From: Streptomyces beigongshangae
Lineage (GTDB): Bacteria; Actinomycetota; Actinomycetes; Streptomycetales; Streptomycetaceae
Assembly: GCF_019710745.1 (NCBI RefSeq)
Contig: NZ_JAHKJW010000015.1
Location: 62,001-126,000, forward strand
Direction: 5' to 3'
Length of the DNA: 64,000 nucleotides
Both the position numbers and the translations under genes were made by a program. The notes under the pieces were generated by a model. The model did not search any database and was not told the DNA's origin. It saw nothing but the letters and a program-made list of their open reading frames with translations. The stretch's first letter is position 1. The number at the start of each line of letters is the position of its first letter. Below, piece by piece: positions 46,613 through 55,108 of this stretch.

Positions 46613-47926
46613 TCACGGCGTCGGCGGCCGACCGGTTCCCGGGGTGGAGCGGGCCGCCGCGCGGGCGAAGAGGAGCGCCGCGAGGGTCAGTGCGCCCAGC
46701 GCCGCGGCCGTACCCGGATATCCGCCGAGCGCGAGCCCGGTGCCCCCGACTCCGGCGCCGAGGAAGACGCCGAAGCTCATTCCGGCGGCGTTGAGGCTCA
46801 GGGCCGTGCCCCGCAGGGAGCCGCAGCGGCGTACCAGCAGCGTCGTGACACAGGCGGCCACCGTGGCGTGGCCCGCACCGACGAGCGCGGTCAGGGGGAG
46901 GGCCACGAACAGGGAGTGGGTGAAGAAGACACCCGTGAGCGCCGCCAGCGCCACCAGCAGGGCGAACGTCATGAGCCGTTCGGCGGGGACCCCCGGCCGG
47001 CCGGTGCTCAGCAGCCGCCCGGCGAGCAGGTTGCCCAGGAAGAACGCGGTGCCGCTCAGGGTCCAGACGAGGGCGAAGGGGCCGGGGGCCAGCCCGAAGC
47101 GCTCGTCGTAGAAGGCGGCCAGGTAGGCGAGGTACCCCATGAACGCCGCTGTCCGCAGCATGGCGACGCAGAGCAGGGGGACCACGCCGGGCAGGGCGCC
47201 GAGCGACCGGAACGACGCGAGGTAGCCCGGCCGCGCCGCCCGCTCCTCGTCCTCCGCCCGCTCCCCGTCCTCCGCGTGCTCCTGGCCGGCGCCGGCCTCC
47301 CGGTCGGCGTGCCGGCCGCGGCGGCCCCGCAGGAGGAAGTACAGGGCCAGCGCGGAGGTGACGGCGGCGATCGCCCACAGGTCGCCCTGCCAGCCCCACA
47401 GCACGGCCGGCAGGGCCACCAGGGGTGCGGCCAGGAGCGCCGTGAGGGACTGGGTGGCGGTGACGAGGGTCGCCGCCCGGCCCGCGGCGGCGTCGCTGCC
47501 GAAGCGGTCGGCCGCGGCCGCCGTGAGCGCCGGATTGAGCACCGCCGTACCGGCGCCGACGAGCAGGCAGAACGCCGTCAGCAGCAGGAACTCGCCGGTG
47601 GCACCGAGTGCCGCCGAGAGAGCCAGCACGGCGAGTCCGCCCGCGGCCGCCCGGTCCTTGGGCACGCGGTCGATCAGCGGGGCCAGCGCGGTGCCCACCG
47701 CCAGGGCGGCGAGTCCGCCGAGGCCGCGCAGCTGGCCCAGGGCGGCGACGCTGCCGTCCGCCGTGTCCGCGATGGGGACGAGGAAGGTGCTGTAGACGGT
47801 GAAGGGCACCAGGCCCACGGCCGAGGCCAGCATGAACGGCCACAGGACGCGGGTCATGTGCCAGTCGCCCGGTACGGCGTCCGCTCCCGCCGCTGCTTTT
47901 GCCGGGTGCCCGGTCCGGTTGCTCAT
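46613..47926 (-). CDS. MFS transporter, probable metallophore exporter
   Basis: A 437-residue major facilitator protein with about 12 helices split by a charged cytoplasmic loop (about residues 205-235, rich in Arg, Glu and Asp). It shows a conserved start ([25 protein letters not shown]) and [15 protein letters not shown] between helices 2 and 3. The ATG overlaps the stop of the DUF364 gene (ATGA on the minus strand). In comparable metallophore loci, such as that for staphylopine, an MFS protein exports the product, and I infer the same here. Confidence 0.88.
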   Translation of the reverse strand: MSNRTGHPAKAAAGADAVPGDWHMTRVLWPFMLASAVGLVPFTVYSTFLVPIADTADGSVAALGQLRGLGGLAALAVGTALAPLIDRVPKDRAAAGGLAVLALSAALGATGEFLLLTAFCLLVGAGTAVLNPALTAAAADRFGSDAAAGRAATLVTATQSLTALLAAPLVALPAVLWGWQGDLWAIAAVTSALALYFLLRGRRGRHADREAGAGQEHAEDGERAEDEERAARPGYLASFRSLGALPGVVPLLCVAMLRTAAFMGYLAYLAAFYDERFGLAPGPFALVWTLSGTAFFLGNLLAGRLLSTGRPGVPAERLMTFALLVALAALTGVFFTHSLFVALPLTALVGAGHATVAACVTTLLVRRCGSLRGTALSLNAAGMSFGVFLGAGVGGTGLALGGYPGTAAALGALTLAALLFARAAARSTPGTGRPPTP

Positions 47927-48744
47927 GCCTGTCCCACCCGGTACCGGTACAGCGTGGTCCGGTCGGCGCTGAACTGGGAGAAGGGGAAGGGCTCCGCGGA
48001 CAGCGCGGTGACACCCGCGCCCAGGAAGGCGCGCGCGACCGCGCTTCCGGTCTGCGCGTACACCACCAGGGGTGTCCCGTGTTTGCGGCAGTGCTCCAGG
48101 ACGAGGTCGAAGCTGCCGTTGCCGAGGGTCATGCCCGTGGCGACCACCGCGTCGGCCCCGTCCAGTACCCGGGTCATGTCGTCGGTGACGGGGTCGCCCC
48201 AGTGGGTGGTGCGCAGGTTGAGGTCGCAGGGCAGCGGGACACCGCCCCGCTCGCGTATGGCCGCGACCAGCGGGTTGACGACGCCTATGAGGGCCACCCG
48301 GGCGCCGGGCGCGATGTCGAGCAGTCCGGCGACGGCCGTGTCCCGCGCCCTGGCCCGGGTCTCGGGCGTGCCGGTCGGCAGCGTGACCGTTTCCGCGGTG
48401 GCCTCGGTGCGGTGCGGCCGTACGCGGGCGAGGTAGGCGTCGAGGGCGGCGACGCGCACGGTGGCCGAGCCGTGCCGGATCAGGTGGTCGAGCGTCCGGC
48501 CGGAGGCGTCGGCGCAGAGGTCGGGCGCGAGCTCGCCCTGCTCGAAGGAGCAGGCGCCGAAGGCGTCACCGGACCTCAGGAGCAGGTAGTGGTTGCGGTA
48601 GGTGACCTGGCTGTCGGCCAGCCGGGTGGTGTGGTGGAGCCAGAACGCGCTGGTGGCGACCGTTTCCCGGGGAGGGGGTCCGTAGGCGCCGTCGAGCACC
48701 GCCTGCTGGAGTTCCGGTACGGAGTGCGGTGGTGAAGGAGACAT
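47923..48744 (-). CDS. DUF364 protein (putative heavy-metal chelation domain, Rossmann-like)
   Basis: A 273-residue protein whose C-terminal half is a DUF364 domain. Recognisable parts are [13 protein letters not shown], a strand-turn with [29 protein letters not shown], and [11 protein letters not shown]. The N-terminal half (about 1-130) resembles the small domain that usually precedes DUF364. The family is named for suspected metal chelation, and no member's reaction is firmly known to me. Its place between biosynthetic enzymes and the exporter of a Zur-type operon suggests a role in making, loading or handling the metallophore. The start has GAGGAAAG upstream. Confidence 0.85.
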   Translation of the reverse strand: MSPSPPHSVPELQQAVLDGAYGPPPRETVATSAFWLHHTTRLADSQVTYRNHYLLLRSGDAFGACSFEQGELAPDLCADASGRTLDHLIRHGSATVRVAALDAYLARVRPHRTEATAETVTLPTGTPETRARARDTAVAGLLDIAPGARVALIGVVNPLVAAIRERGGVPLPCDLNLRTTHWGDPVTDDMTRVLDGADAVVATGMTLGNGSFDLVLEHCRKHGTPLVVYAQTGSAVARAFLGAGVTALSAEPFPFSQFSADRTTLYRYRVGQA

Positions 48745-48799
48745 GTCGGCTTCTTTCCTCGGCTTCTTCGCATGGGTCGGGGGTGGTGGGACGGGTGGT

Positions 48800-49579
48800 T
48801 CAGGGCAGGTCCGCCAGCCGCTCCGGCCGGTACGGCAGCTGCGCGAGGGCCGGACGGCCGGCGGGCTGGAAGCACAGGAGCAGGGAACGGCGGTCCCCGC
48901 TGGTCCTGTTGGGGCCGGACCGGTGCACGACGAGGCCGGGGAACATGAGGACGGATCCCGCCGGGGCCTCGACGGTCACCGCGCCGGTGACGTCGGTCCG
49001 CGCCGGGTCGACGAGCAGCCCGGTCGGCTCGGCGCGGTCGCGCGGCGCGGGTCCGGCCAGGTGGCTTCCCGGCACGATCTCCAGGGCGCCGTTGCCGGCG
49101 GTCACGTCGTCCAGGAAGATCATCGCGGTGGCGATGTCCTGGGCGTCGGGCCCCGCGCAGCAGTACCAGTACGGATGGTCCTGGTGCCAGCGGAACTCCG
49201 AACCGACGCCCGCCCTCTTGAAGTTGAGCTTCGACGTGAACGGTCCGAGCCGGTCGGTGCCCAGCAGTCGGCCCATGGGCCCGGTCAGCCGTTCGTCGCT
49301 CCACAGGGCGTCCAGGCCGGGAGCCAGGTGCGTGACCGGCGACAGACTCCGTACCGCGGGCGGACGGGCGTCCGGTTCCCAGTGGACCGTGGTGCCGTCC
49401 ACGGTCTCCAGCCGGTGCCCGTCCGGCCACACGGTGACCTCCGACTCCCCTCGAAGGGCTCGCCGGGTCACTCGTGCCAGCACGGACTCCGCCACTTCTG
49501 CCAGGGCGGCGGTCTCGGCGGGGCCGAGGAGCCGGCGGAGCAGGACGAAACCGCGTGTGTGCCGGTCGCTGAGGGGCAC
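48800..49579 (-). CDS. PhyH-family Fe(II)/2-oxoglutarate dioxygenase
   Basis: A 259-residue non-haem iron oxygenase of the phytanoyl-CoA dioxygenase family. The iron ligands are visible as FRWHQDHPYW (His132 and Asp134) and the distal histidine in GLVVHRSGPN. The arginine in SGDRRSLLLCFQ is the expected 2-oxoglutarate contact. Such enzymes hydroxylate amino acids or natural-product intermediates. GTG at 49579 is the start, with AAAGG nine bases upstream. The 104-base gap before it holds a GGTACG hexamer repeat. It probably hydroxylates a precursor or product of the neighbouring PLP enzyme and methyltransferase. Confidence 0.9.
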   Translation of the reverse strand: MPLSDRHTRGFVLLRRLLGPAETAALAEVAESVLARVTRRALRGESEVTVWPDGHRLETVDGTTVHWEPDARPPAVRSLSPVTHLAPGLDALWSDERLTGPMGRLLGTDRLGPFTSKLNFKRAGVGSEFRWHQDHPYWYCCAGPDAQDIATAMIFLDDVTAGNGALEIVPGSHLAGPAPRDRAEPTGLLVDPARTDVTGAVTVEAPAGSVLMFPGLVVHRSGPNRTSGDRRSLLLCFQPAGRPALAQLPYRPERLADLP

Positions 49580-49594
49580 GGCAGGACACCTTTC

Positions 49595-49612
49595 GGTACG
49601 GGTACGGGTACG
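49595..49612 (-). repeat. Hexanucleotide repeat upstream of the PhyH gene
   Basis: Three perfect GGTACG units lie in the 104-base gap between the PLP-enzyme and PhyH genes. The unit is the same hexamer family (GGGTNC in another phase) as the longer repeat before the L32 gene. Confidence 0.8.
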
Positions 49613-49683
49613 GAGGTAAGGGTGTTGGTACGGGGACTGGCGGGACGGGGACGCCCGGGGCACCCCGTCCGGGACGTACGCGG

Positions 49684-50718
49684 CTAGGCGGCCCCCGGAA
49701 CGAGCAGCGGATCGCCGTGCGGCGGTGCACCCTCGCGCGGTGGCCAGTCCATCGCCGACCAGGGGTGGCGCAACTCGTCCTGGCGCACGACCTCGTGCGG
49801 GCGCAGCGAGCCGAGTCCGGCGGCCCGGGAATGGTGGGCGTAGGCGCTGTCGACGTAGCGGTGGCCGGTGTCGGCGGCGAGGAAGACGTACGTCCTGGAG
49901 TCGTCGCGTTCGCGCTCCCAGAGCGTGGCGAGGTAGGCCGCTCCGGTCGACAGGCCGGCGAAGATGCCGCCGGCCCGCAGGAGTCCGACGGCGCCGGACA
50001 TGGCGTAGTCGAAGTTGACCCAGTGGATGCGGTCGTACAGCTCCTGGCGGACGTTCCGGAAGGGGATGGAGCTGCCGATACCGGCGATGATCATGTCCGG
50101 GTCGGTGACGTGCTCGGCGCCGAAGGTGACGCTGCCGAAGGGCTGGATCCCGACGAGCGTCACCTCGCGGCCCTCCTCGCGCAGATACGTGGCGATGGCC
50201 CCGGTGGACGCGCCGGTGCCCACTGCGCCCACCAGGGTCAGCGGCCCGACGGGGACCTCCTTGCCGATCAGGTCGGCGACGTCGCGGTACCCGAGGTAGT
50301 GGACGGAGTCGTGGTACTGCCGCATCCAGTGGTAGCCGGGGTTCTCCTCGAGCAGCGCGCCGATCCGCTCGACCCGCAGGTTCTGGTCCAGGCGCAGGTT
50401 CCTGGAGGGACGGACCTGTTCCAGGGTGGCGCCCAGGATCTCCAGCTGGACGCGGAGCGTGCGGTCGACCGTCGTCGAGCCGACGATGTGGCACTTCAGT
50501 CCGTACCGGTGGCAGGCGAGGGCCAGCGCGTGGGCGTAGATGCCGCTGGAGCTGTCGACGAGCGTGTCACCGGGTTCGATCCGCCCGGTCTCCAGGAGGT
50601 GGCGTACGGCCCCGAGCGCGGAGTAGAGCTTCATCGTCTCGAAGCGCAGACAGACCGCGCCGGGCGGGACGGCCACCACGTCGGGTTCCTTGACCGCTTC
50701 GGCTATGTGTTCGTGCAT
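49684..50718 (-). CDS. PLP-dependent enzyme, cysteine synthase/SbnA-like fold type II
   Basis: A 344-residue beta-replacement enzyme. Lys30 in RFETMKLYSALG is the likely PLP lysine. The substrate loop that reads STSGNTG in cysteine synthases is here DSSSGIYAHALA (55-66), a clear departure. GAVGTGASTGAI near 165 matches the phosphate-binding glycine loop. Relatives include O-acetylserine sulfhydrylase and SbnA, which joins phosphoserine and glutamate on the route to diaminopropionate. The altered loop suggests a different nucleophile or acceptor. ATG at 50718 has GGAGGAA upstream. I infer that it builds the amino-acid backbone of a metallophore; the actual reaction is unknown. Confidence 0.88.
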   Translation of the reverse strand: MHEHIAEAVKEPDVVAVPPGAVCLRFETMKLYSALGAVRHLLETGRIEPGDTLVDSSSGIYAHALALACHRYGLKCHIVGSTTVDRTLRVQLEILGATLEQVRPSRNLRLDQNLRVERIGALLEENPGYHWMRQYHDSVHYLGYRDVADLIGKEVPVGPLTLVGAVGTGASTGAIATYLREEGREVTLVGIQPFGSVTFGAEHVTDPDMIIAGIGSSIPFRNVRQELYDRIHWVNFDYAMSGAVGLLRAGGIFAGLSTGAAYLATLWERERDDSRTYVFLAADTGHRYVDSAYAHHSRAAGLGSLRPHEVVRQDELRHPWSAMDWPPREGAPPHGDPLLVPGAA

Positions 50719-50755
50719 GTCCTGTTCCTCCGGGTCGGACGGGCGTGGTTCCGGC

Positions 50756-51565
50756 TCAGGCGGCGTGGTCGTGGCGCAGTGCGAAGAGGTACGCCCGGCA
50801 GTTGTCGCCCGCCCAGGTCCGGCGGTGCGTGATCTCGGGCCGGAACCCGGCCCGGACGGCGTACGCGACGATGTCCCTCAGTTCGGAGGTGTTGGACACG
50901 ACCAGGTGGATCACCCCGTCGGGAGCGAGCAGGTCCCGGTCGGTGATCTGGTCGAAGAAGCGCGTCACGATGCCGGTGCCCACGCAGACGTTGCGGACGA
51001 CCGTCGGGTCGTCGCTGGTGCGCGTGGACACCGCGGGCGGGTTGAAGGTGATGACGTCGAGGCGGGCGGCGGAGGGGAACTCCTCGAAGAGGTTGGAGAC
51101 CAGGGGGCGGAAGACCGTCCCGGGACGGTCGGCGCCGACGATGAGCCCGTAGTGCGCGGTGGCCGTGGCGACGCTGTCGGGGTGGATGTCGGCCGCGTAG
51201 ATCTCGCGGGCGCCCATGACACCCGCGATGACGGCCTCGACCCCGAGGCCGGCGCCGATGGCGGCGTACGACCGGCCCTCGACCGGGATCGTGCCGTCCA
51301 GCAGCCGGTCGTGAATGATGCGGCTGGTGTCGCCGGGTCTGAAGACCCCCGGCGGCAGCCGGAACGTCCAGCCGTTGTAGGTGTAGGTGCGGTGTGTGTG
51401 GATGTCGGACTTGGAGCTGTTGATGGCGAGGATCTCGGCCCGGGGCAGGGTGTCGGGCAGCTCGTCGATCAGTGCCCGGGCGTCGGCCTCCGCCTCCGCT
51501 GCCGCTGTCGTTGCCGCGGTGCCGGTCTGCGAGGTCGGGCCGTCGGCCGCGGTCCGGTCGGTCAT
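50756..51565 (-). CDS. SAM-dependent methyltransferase with NPP motif
   Basis: A 269-residue class I methyltransferase. The SAM-binding glycine motif is AAIGAGLGVEAV (about 101-112), followed by the acidic YAADIHP and a catalytic NPPA (175-178) after DVITF. The NPPY/NPPA motif is typical of methyltransferases acting on nitrogen, such as HemK-like enzymes. The N-terminal 30 residues are a low-complexity Ala/Thr stretch. ATG at 51565 has GGAGGA close upstream. It follows the ABC ATPase gene by 123 bp and precedes the PLP-enzyme gene by 37 bp, so it probably N-methylates an intermediate in the same pathway. Confidence 0.88.
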   Translation of the reverse strand: MTDRTAADGPTSQTGTAATTAAAEAEADARALIDELPDTLPRAEILAINSSKSDIHTHRTYTYNGWTFRLPPGVFRPGDTSRIIHDRLLDGTIPVEGRSYAAIGAGLGVEAVIAGVMGAREIYAADIHPDSVATATAHYGLIVGADRPGTVFRPLVSNLFEEFPSAARLDVITFNPPAVSTRTSDDPTVVRNVCVGTGIVTRFFDQITDRDLLAPDGVIHLVVSNTSELRDIVAYAVRAGFRPEITHRRTWAGDNCRAYLFALRHDHAA

Positions 51566-51688
51566 GTGTCCTCCGTGGTGGGAGCGTGAGGGGGTGACGA
51601 GGGCGTGGTGGGACGTCGCGGGGGAACGGGTGGCGCGGTGGACGGACGCCCGGGGGAGCGGGCGGCGCGTCGGACGGGTGCGGCGGCG

Positions 51689-53323
51689 TCAGACGCCGGG
51701 CACGGACGAGGAGGCCGGGCCGGTGGACGCCGGGGCCCTACCGAGGTCCATGGCGCTGACCAGGTGCCGGGTAAGGGCGGCCCGGGGGGCGTGCAGCACC
51801 TGGTCGGGTGTGCCGGTCTCGACGACGTGTCCGCCGTCGAGGACGACGATGTGGTGGGCGACGGCGGAGAGGAGTTCCAGGTCGTGGCTGACCCAGAGCA
51901 GCGCGGTGCCCCGCCGCTCGCGGAGCAGCGCGAGTTCGGCCAGGACCGCCTCGGTCGCGCCGGTGTCGAGGGCCGTGGTGATCTCGTCGCAGACCAGGAC
52001 GTCGGGCGCGGCCAGTACGGCACGGGCGAGCGCCGCGCGCTGGAGCTCGCCCCCGGACAGACCGCCGGGCCCGCGCTCGACGGTGCCGGAGTCGAGACCG
52101 AGCCGCTCCAGCAGCTCCATGGCCTCCTGCCGGGCCGCACCGGGGGTCCGGCCCCGCAGCCGTACGGCGGTGCGGGCGACCTGTTCGACGACCGGGCGCC
52201 GTTCGTCGAAGGAGCCGCGCACCTCCTGCCAGACGTACTGCACCCGCTGTTTCTCCCCGGTGGTGCGGCGGCGCAGGACCGGCAGCGGACGGCCGTCCAG
52301 GAGTATCCGGCCGCGGTGGCGTTCGTGGAGTCCGGCGACGCAGCGGGCCAGGGTGGTCTTGCCGCTGCCCGACAGGCCCGCCACGCCGACGCACCCCCCG
52401 GCGGACAGCCGGAGGTCGATCCCGTGCAGGACCGGGCCGCGGCCCCGGGGGCGCAGGTGGGCGGAGAGTCGCCGCACGTCGAGCACCGGGGGACCGCCGG
52501 GGTCGGGGGGTGTGTGCCGCGAGGCGGTCACCGGGCGCCGGGCGGGCAGGGCGCCGGCCGCGTCGCCCGACGCGCTCACGCGTCCCCGGTGCAGCACGAC
52601 CACGTGGTCGGCGAGGGCCCGGACCAGGTCGTGGTCGTGGCTGAGGAGCAGGATCGCCAGGCCGGTGCGGGCGAGCCGGGCCAGTTCGCCGGCGAGCCGC
52701 ATACGGGTCACCGTGTCGAGCCCGGTGCTCGGTTCGTCGAGCACGAGGACCCGCGGCCGGCACACCAGGGTCTGGGCGAGCGCCACCCGCTGGCGCTGTC
52801 CTCCCGAGAACTGGTGCGGGAAGCGCCGCTCGGTGTCGCGTCCGGTAGGCAGTTGCGCGGCCCGCAGCGCTTCGGTCACCGGGGCGGCTGCCCCGGAACG
52901 GTGCAGCCGGGCGAGTTCGGCGAGGACGGCGCCGGTGCGGCGGGCCGGGTTGAGGGCGCTGCCCGGGTGCTGGGGCAGGTAGGCGACCACCCGCCCGCGC
53001 AGTCCCGCCGCCTCCCGGGTGACCCCGTCCTCGTCCACGACGGTGACGGGACCGGCCGCCACCCGGCCGCTGAGCCGTACACCGGGACCCGCCTCGCCCA
53101 GCAGCGCCAGGGCGGCCGTGGTCTTGCCGCTGCCCGAGGGACCGACGAGCGCGGTCACCCGGCCCCGGTACAGGTCGAAGCCGACCGAGTCGAGCAGCAC
53201 GGCGTCCCCGGCCCGTGCGGTGAGTCCGCGCACGGTGACCAGCGGGTCCTGCGGGTCCTGTGTTGCCTGTGTGGCCTGTAGGTTCAATGGTGGCGGTGGG
53301 GTCTGCGGGGCCTGCGGGGTCAT
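51689..53323 (-). CDS. ABC transporter ATPase, two fused nucleotide-binding domains (Dpp/Nik type)
   Basis: A 544-residue protein joining the two ATPases that are separate (DppD/DppF, NikD/NikE) in most members. Domain 1 has Walker A GPSGSGKTT at 61-69, signature FSGGQRQR and Walker B VLVLDEPSTGLD. Domain 2 has GLSGSGKTT near 320, LSGGELQR and VLVCDEITTALD. The ATG at 53323 overlaps the stop of the upstream permease gene (ATGA). It would power import by the two permeases and the lipoprotein of the same operon. The substrate is probably a metal-ligand complex or peptide. Confidence 0.95.
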   Translation of the reverse strand: MTPQAPQTPPPPLNLQATQATQDPQDPLVTVRGLTARAGDAVLLDSVGFDLYRGRVTALVGPSGSGKTTAALALLGEAGPGVRLSGRVAAGPVTVVDEDGVTREAAGLRGRVVAYLPQHPGSALNPARRTGAVLAELARLHRSGAAAPVTEALRAAQLPTGRDTERRFPHQFSGGQRQRVALAQTLVCRPRVLVLDEPSTGLDTVTRMRLAGELARLARTGLAILLLSHDHDLVRALADHVVVLHRGRVSASGDAAGALPARRPVTASRHTPPDPGGPPVLDVRRLSAHLRPRGRGPVLHGIDLRLSAGGCVGVAGLSGSGKTTLARCVAGLHERHRGRILLDGRPLPVLRRRTTGEKQRVQYVWQEVRGSFDERRPVVEQVARTAVRLRGRTPGAARQEAMELLERLGLDSGTVERGPGGLSGGELQRAALARAVLAAPDVLVCDEITTALDTGATEAVLAELALLRERRGTALLWVSHDLELLSAVAHHIVVLDGGHVVETGTPDQVLHAPRAALTRHLVSAMDLGRAPASTGPASSSVPGV

Positions 53324-54162
53324 CGGACAGCCTCCTGCGTACGGCGGGAGCGGGCCAGCAGGCGGTCGGCGAGCAGGTTGAGCCCCACGGTGAACATGAC
53401 GAGCATCGAGGCCGGTGCCAGCACGGCCCACGGCTGGAGCAGCAGGCCCTCCCGGCTGCGGGCGACGCTCACCGCCCAGTCGGGCGCGGTCGGGTCCAGG
53501 CCCAGCCCGAGGAAATTGGCCGACCCGACGAGGAAGACGGCGAGGGTGACACGGGTGCCGATGTCGGCGGCGACGGGCGACAGCACCGAGCGCGCCACAT
53601 GGTCCAGCAGGACACGGGCACGGGACTCGCCCTGCACCCGCAGTGCCTCCGCGACCGGGCCGCTGGCCGCGTCCAGGGCGGCCGCTCTCACCAGCCGCGC
53701 CACGGGGGGCACGTTGACCGCCGCCACCGCGAGGGCGATGGCGACGGGGGAGCCGCGCCAGCCCACCGCCACCACGCTGATCACCAGCAGGGTGGGCACG
53801 GGGAGCAGCACGTCCAGAGGGCGGATCAGCAGCTCGTCGATCCAGCGGCGGCGGGAGGAGGCGGCCAGCAGCCCCACCAGCCCGCCGGCCAGGTACGCCA
53901 CCGCCACCGCGCCCAGCGCCATCCCGAGCGCGCTCCGTCCGCCGTGCAGCAGCAGGGCCAGTACGTCACGGCCCAGCCCGTCGGTGCCGAGCGGATGCGC
54001 ACCGCCGCCGCCCGCGTAGGGGGCGAAGGCCCCGGGGGCCGCCGGCCCGGTGAGCAGCGGTCCGACGAGCGCGAGACCCGACGGCAGCACCAGCAGCATC
54101 CCGCCCACGGACGCCGGTGCCGTGCCCGTCCGGCCGGGCCGCCGACCCTTCGAGGACTTCAC
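53320..54162 (-). CDS. ABC transporter permease (DppC/NikC type)
   Basis: A 280-residue membrane subunit with about six helices. The extracytoplasmic HPLGTDGLGRDVLALLLHGG is the hallmark of DppC/NikC permeases, and the ATPase-coupling EAA loop is AEALRVQGESRARVLLDHV. It starts at a GTG that overlaps the previous permease stop, and its stop overlaps the ATPase start. Coupling of all importer genes implies equal expression. Confidence 0.94.
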   Translation of the reverse strand: MKSSKGRRPGRTGTAPASVGGMLLVLPSGLALVGPLLTGPAAPGAFAPYAGGGGAHPLGTDGLGRDVLALLLHGGRSALGMALGAVAVAYLAGGLVGLLAASSRRRWIDELLIRPLDVLLPVPTLLVISVVAVGWRGSPVAIALAVAAVNVPPVARLVRAAALDAASGPVAEALRVQGESRARVLLDHVARSVLSPVAADIGTRVTLAVFLVGSANFLGLGLDPTAPDWAVSVARSREGLLLQPWAVLAPASMLVMFTVGLNLLADRLLARSRRTQEAVR

Positions 54163-55106
54163 CGCAGGACCTCCGTCCGTGGTACGAGTCGATGACAGAC
54201 CAGGTCCGCCGCGAGACTGAACAGCAGCGCCGCCACGGCCACCACCAGGGCCAGCCCCTGCACCGTGGGGACGTCCCGCGCCTCCACGGCCCCGACGAGC
54301 GCGGTCGCCACGCCGGGGACCGCGAAGACCGCCTCCACGATCAGCACACCGCCCACCAGGTTGTCGCCCACCCGGGCCAGTTCCTGGATGCCGGGGACCG
54401 CGGCGTTGGGCAGCACGTGCCGCAGCAGCAGCGTCCGGCGCGGCACCCCCAGGCGCCGGGCCTGGGTGACGTAACCGGCCCCGAGGACGGTCACCACGCC
54501 CGCCCGTACCTGCCGGGAGAGGAGACAGACCAGGCGGGCCGCCACGACCGTGACCGGCAGCACCAGCAGCGCGGGCTCGGCGAGCAGGTCGGCCGGGCCC
54601 ACTCCGACCCAGGTCGCCGGGAGCCAGCCCAGTCGCAGCGACAGACCGGCCACCAGCAGCAGGGCGAGCACGAAGTCCGGTACGGCGTTCAGCGTGAGCG
54701 TCACGGAGGTGACCGTCCGGTCGAGACGGCCGCCCTCCCGCAGTCCCGAGACGACACCGAGCAGCACCGCGAGCGGCACGACGACCATGAAGGTCACCGC
54801 GGCCAGCAGCAGCGTGACACCGGCCGAGTTGGTCAGGACGTCCAGCACCGGGCCGCCGCTCACGAGCGACGTGCCGAGGTCGCCGGCGAGCACGCCCTGT
54901 GCCCAGTCCGTGAAGCGTTCCCAGGCCGGCCGGTCGAGCCGGAGCTGCTCGCGCAGCGCCGCCACCTGCTCGGGGGTGGCGTCCTCGTTGTTGCGGACCT
55001 CGGCCGCGTCACCCGGCAGCAGCGAGGTCAGCAGGAACACCAGCACCGCGAGCAGGACCAGTTGCACGGCTCCGACGGCCAGCCGTTGCAGGGCGTAACC
55101 TCGCAC
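54159..55106 (-). CDS. ABC transporter permease (DppB/NikB type)
   Basis: A protein of about 315 residues with the DppB/NikB opening (VRGYALQRLAVGAVQLVLLA), LPGDAAEVRN, a large periplasmic loop with AALREQLRLDRPAWERF, and the EAA loop YVTQARRLGVPRRTLLLRHV. The start is a GTG two bases after the binding-protein stop, so it is tightly coupled to that gene. It forms the channel with the second permease. Confidence 0.93.
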   Translation of the reverse strand: MRGYALQRLAVGAVQLVLLAVLVFLLTSLLPGDAAEVRNNEDATPEQVAALREQLRLDRPAWERFTDWAQGVLAGDLGTSLVSGGPVLDVLTNSAGVTLLLAAVTFMVVVPLAVLLGVVSGLREGGRLDRTVTSVTLTLNAVPDFVLALLLVAGLSLRLGWLPATWVGVGPADLLAEPALLVLPVTVVAARLVCLLSRQVRAGVVTVLGAGYVTQARRLGVPRRTLLLRHVLPNAAVPGIQELARVGDNLVGGVLIVEAVFAVPGVATALVGAVEARDVPTVQGLALVVAVAALLFSLAADLVCHRLVPRTEVLR

Positions 55107-55108
55107 GG

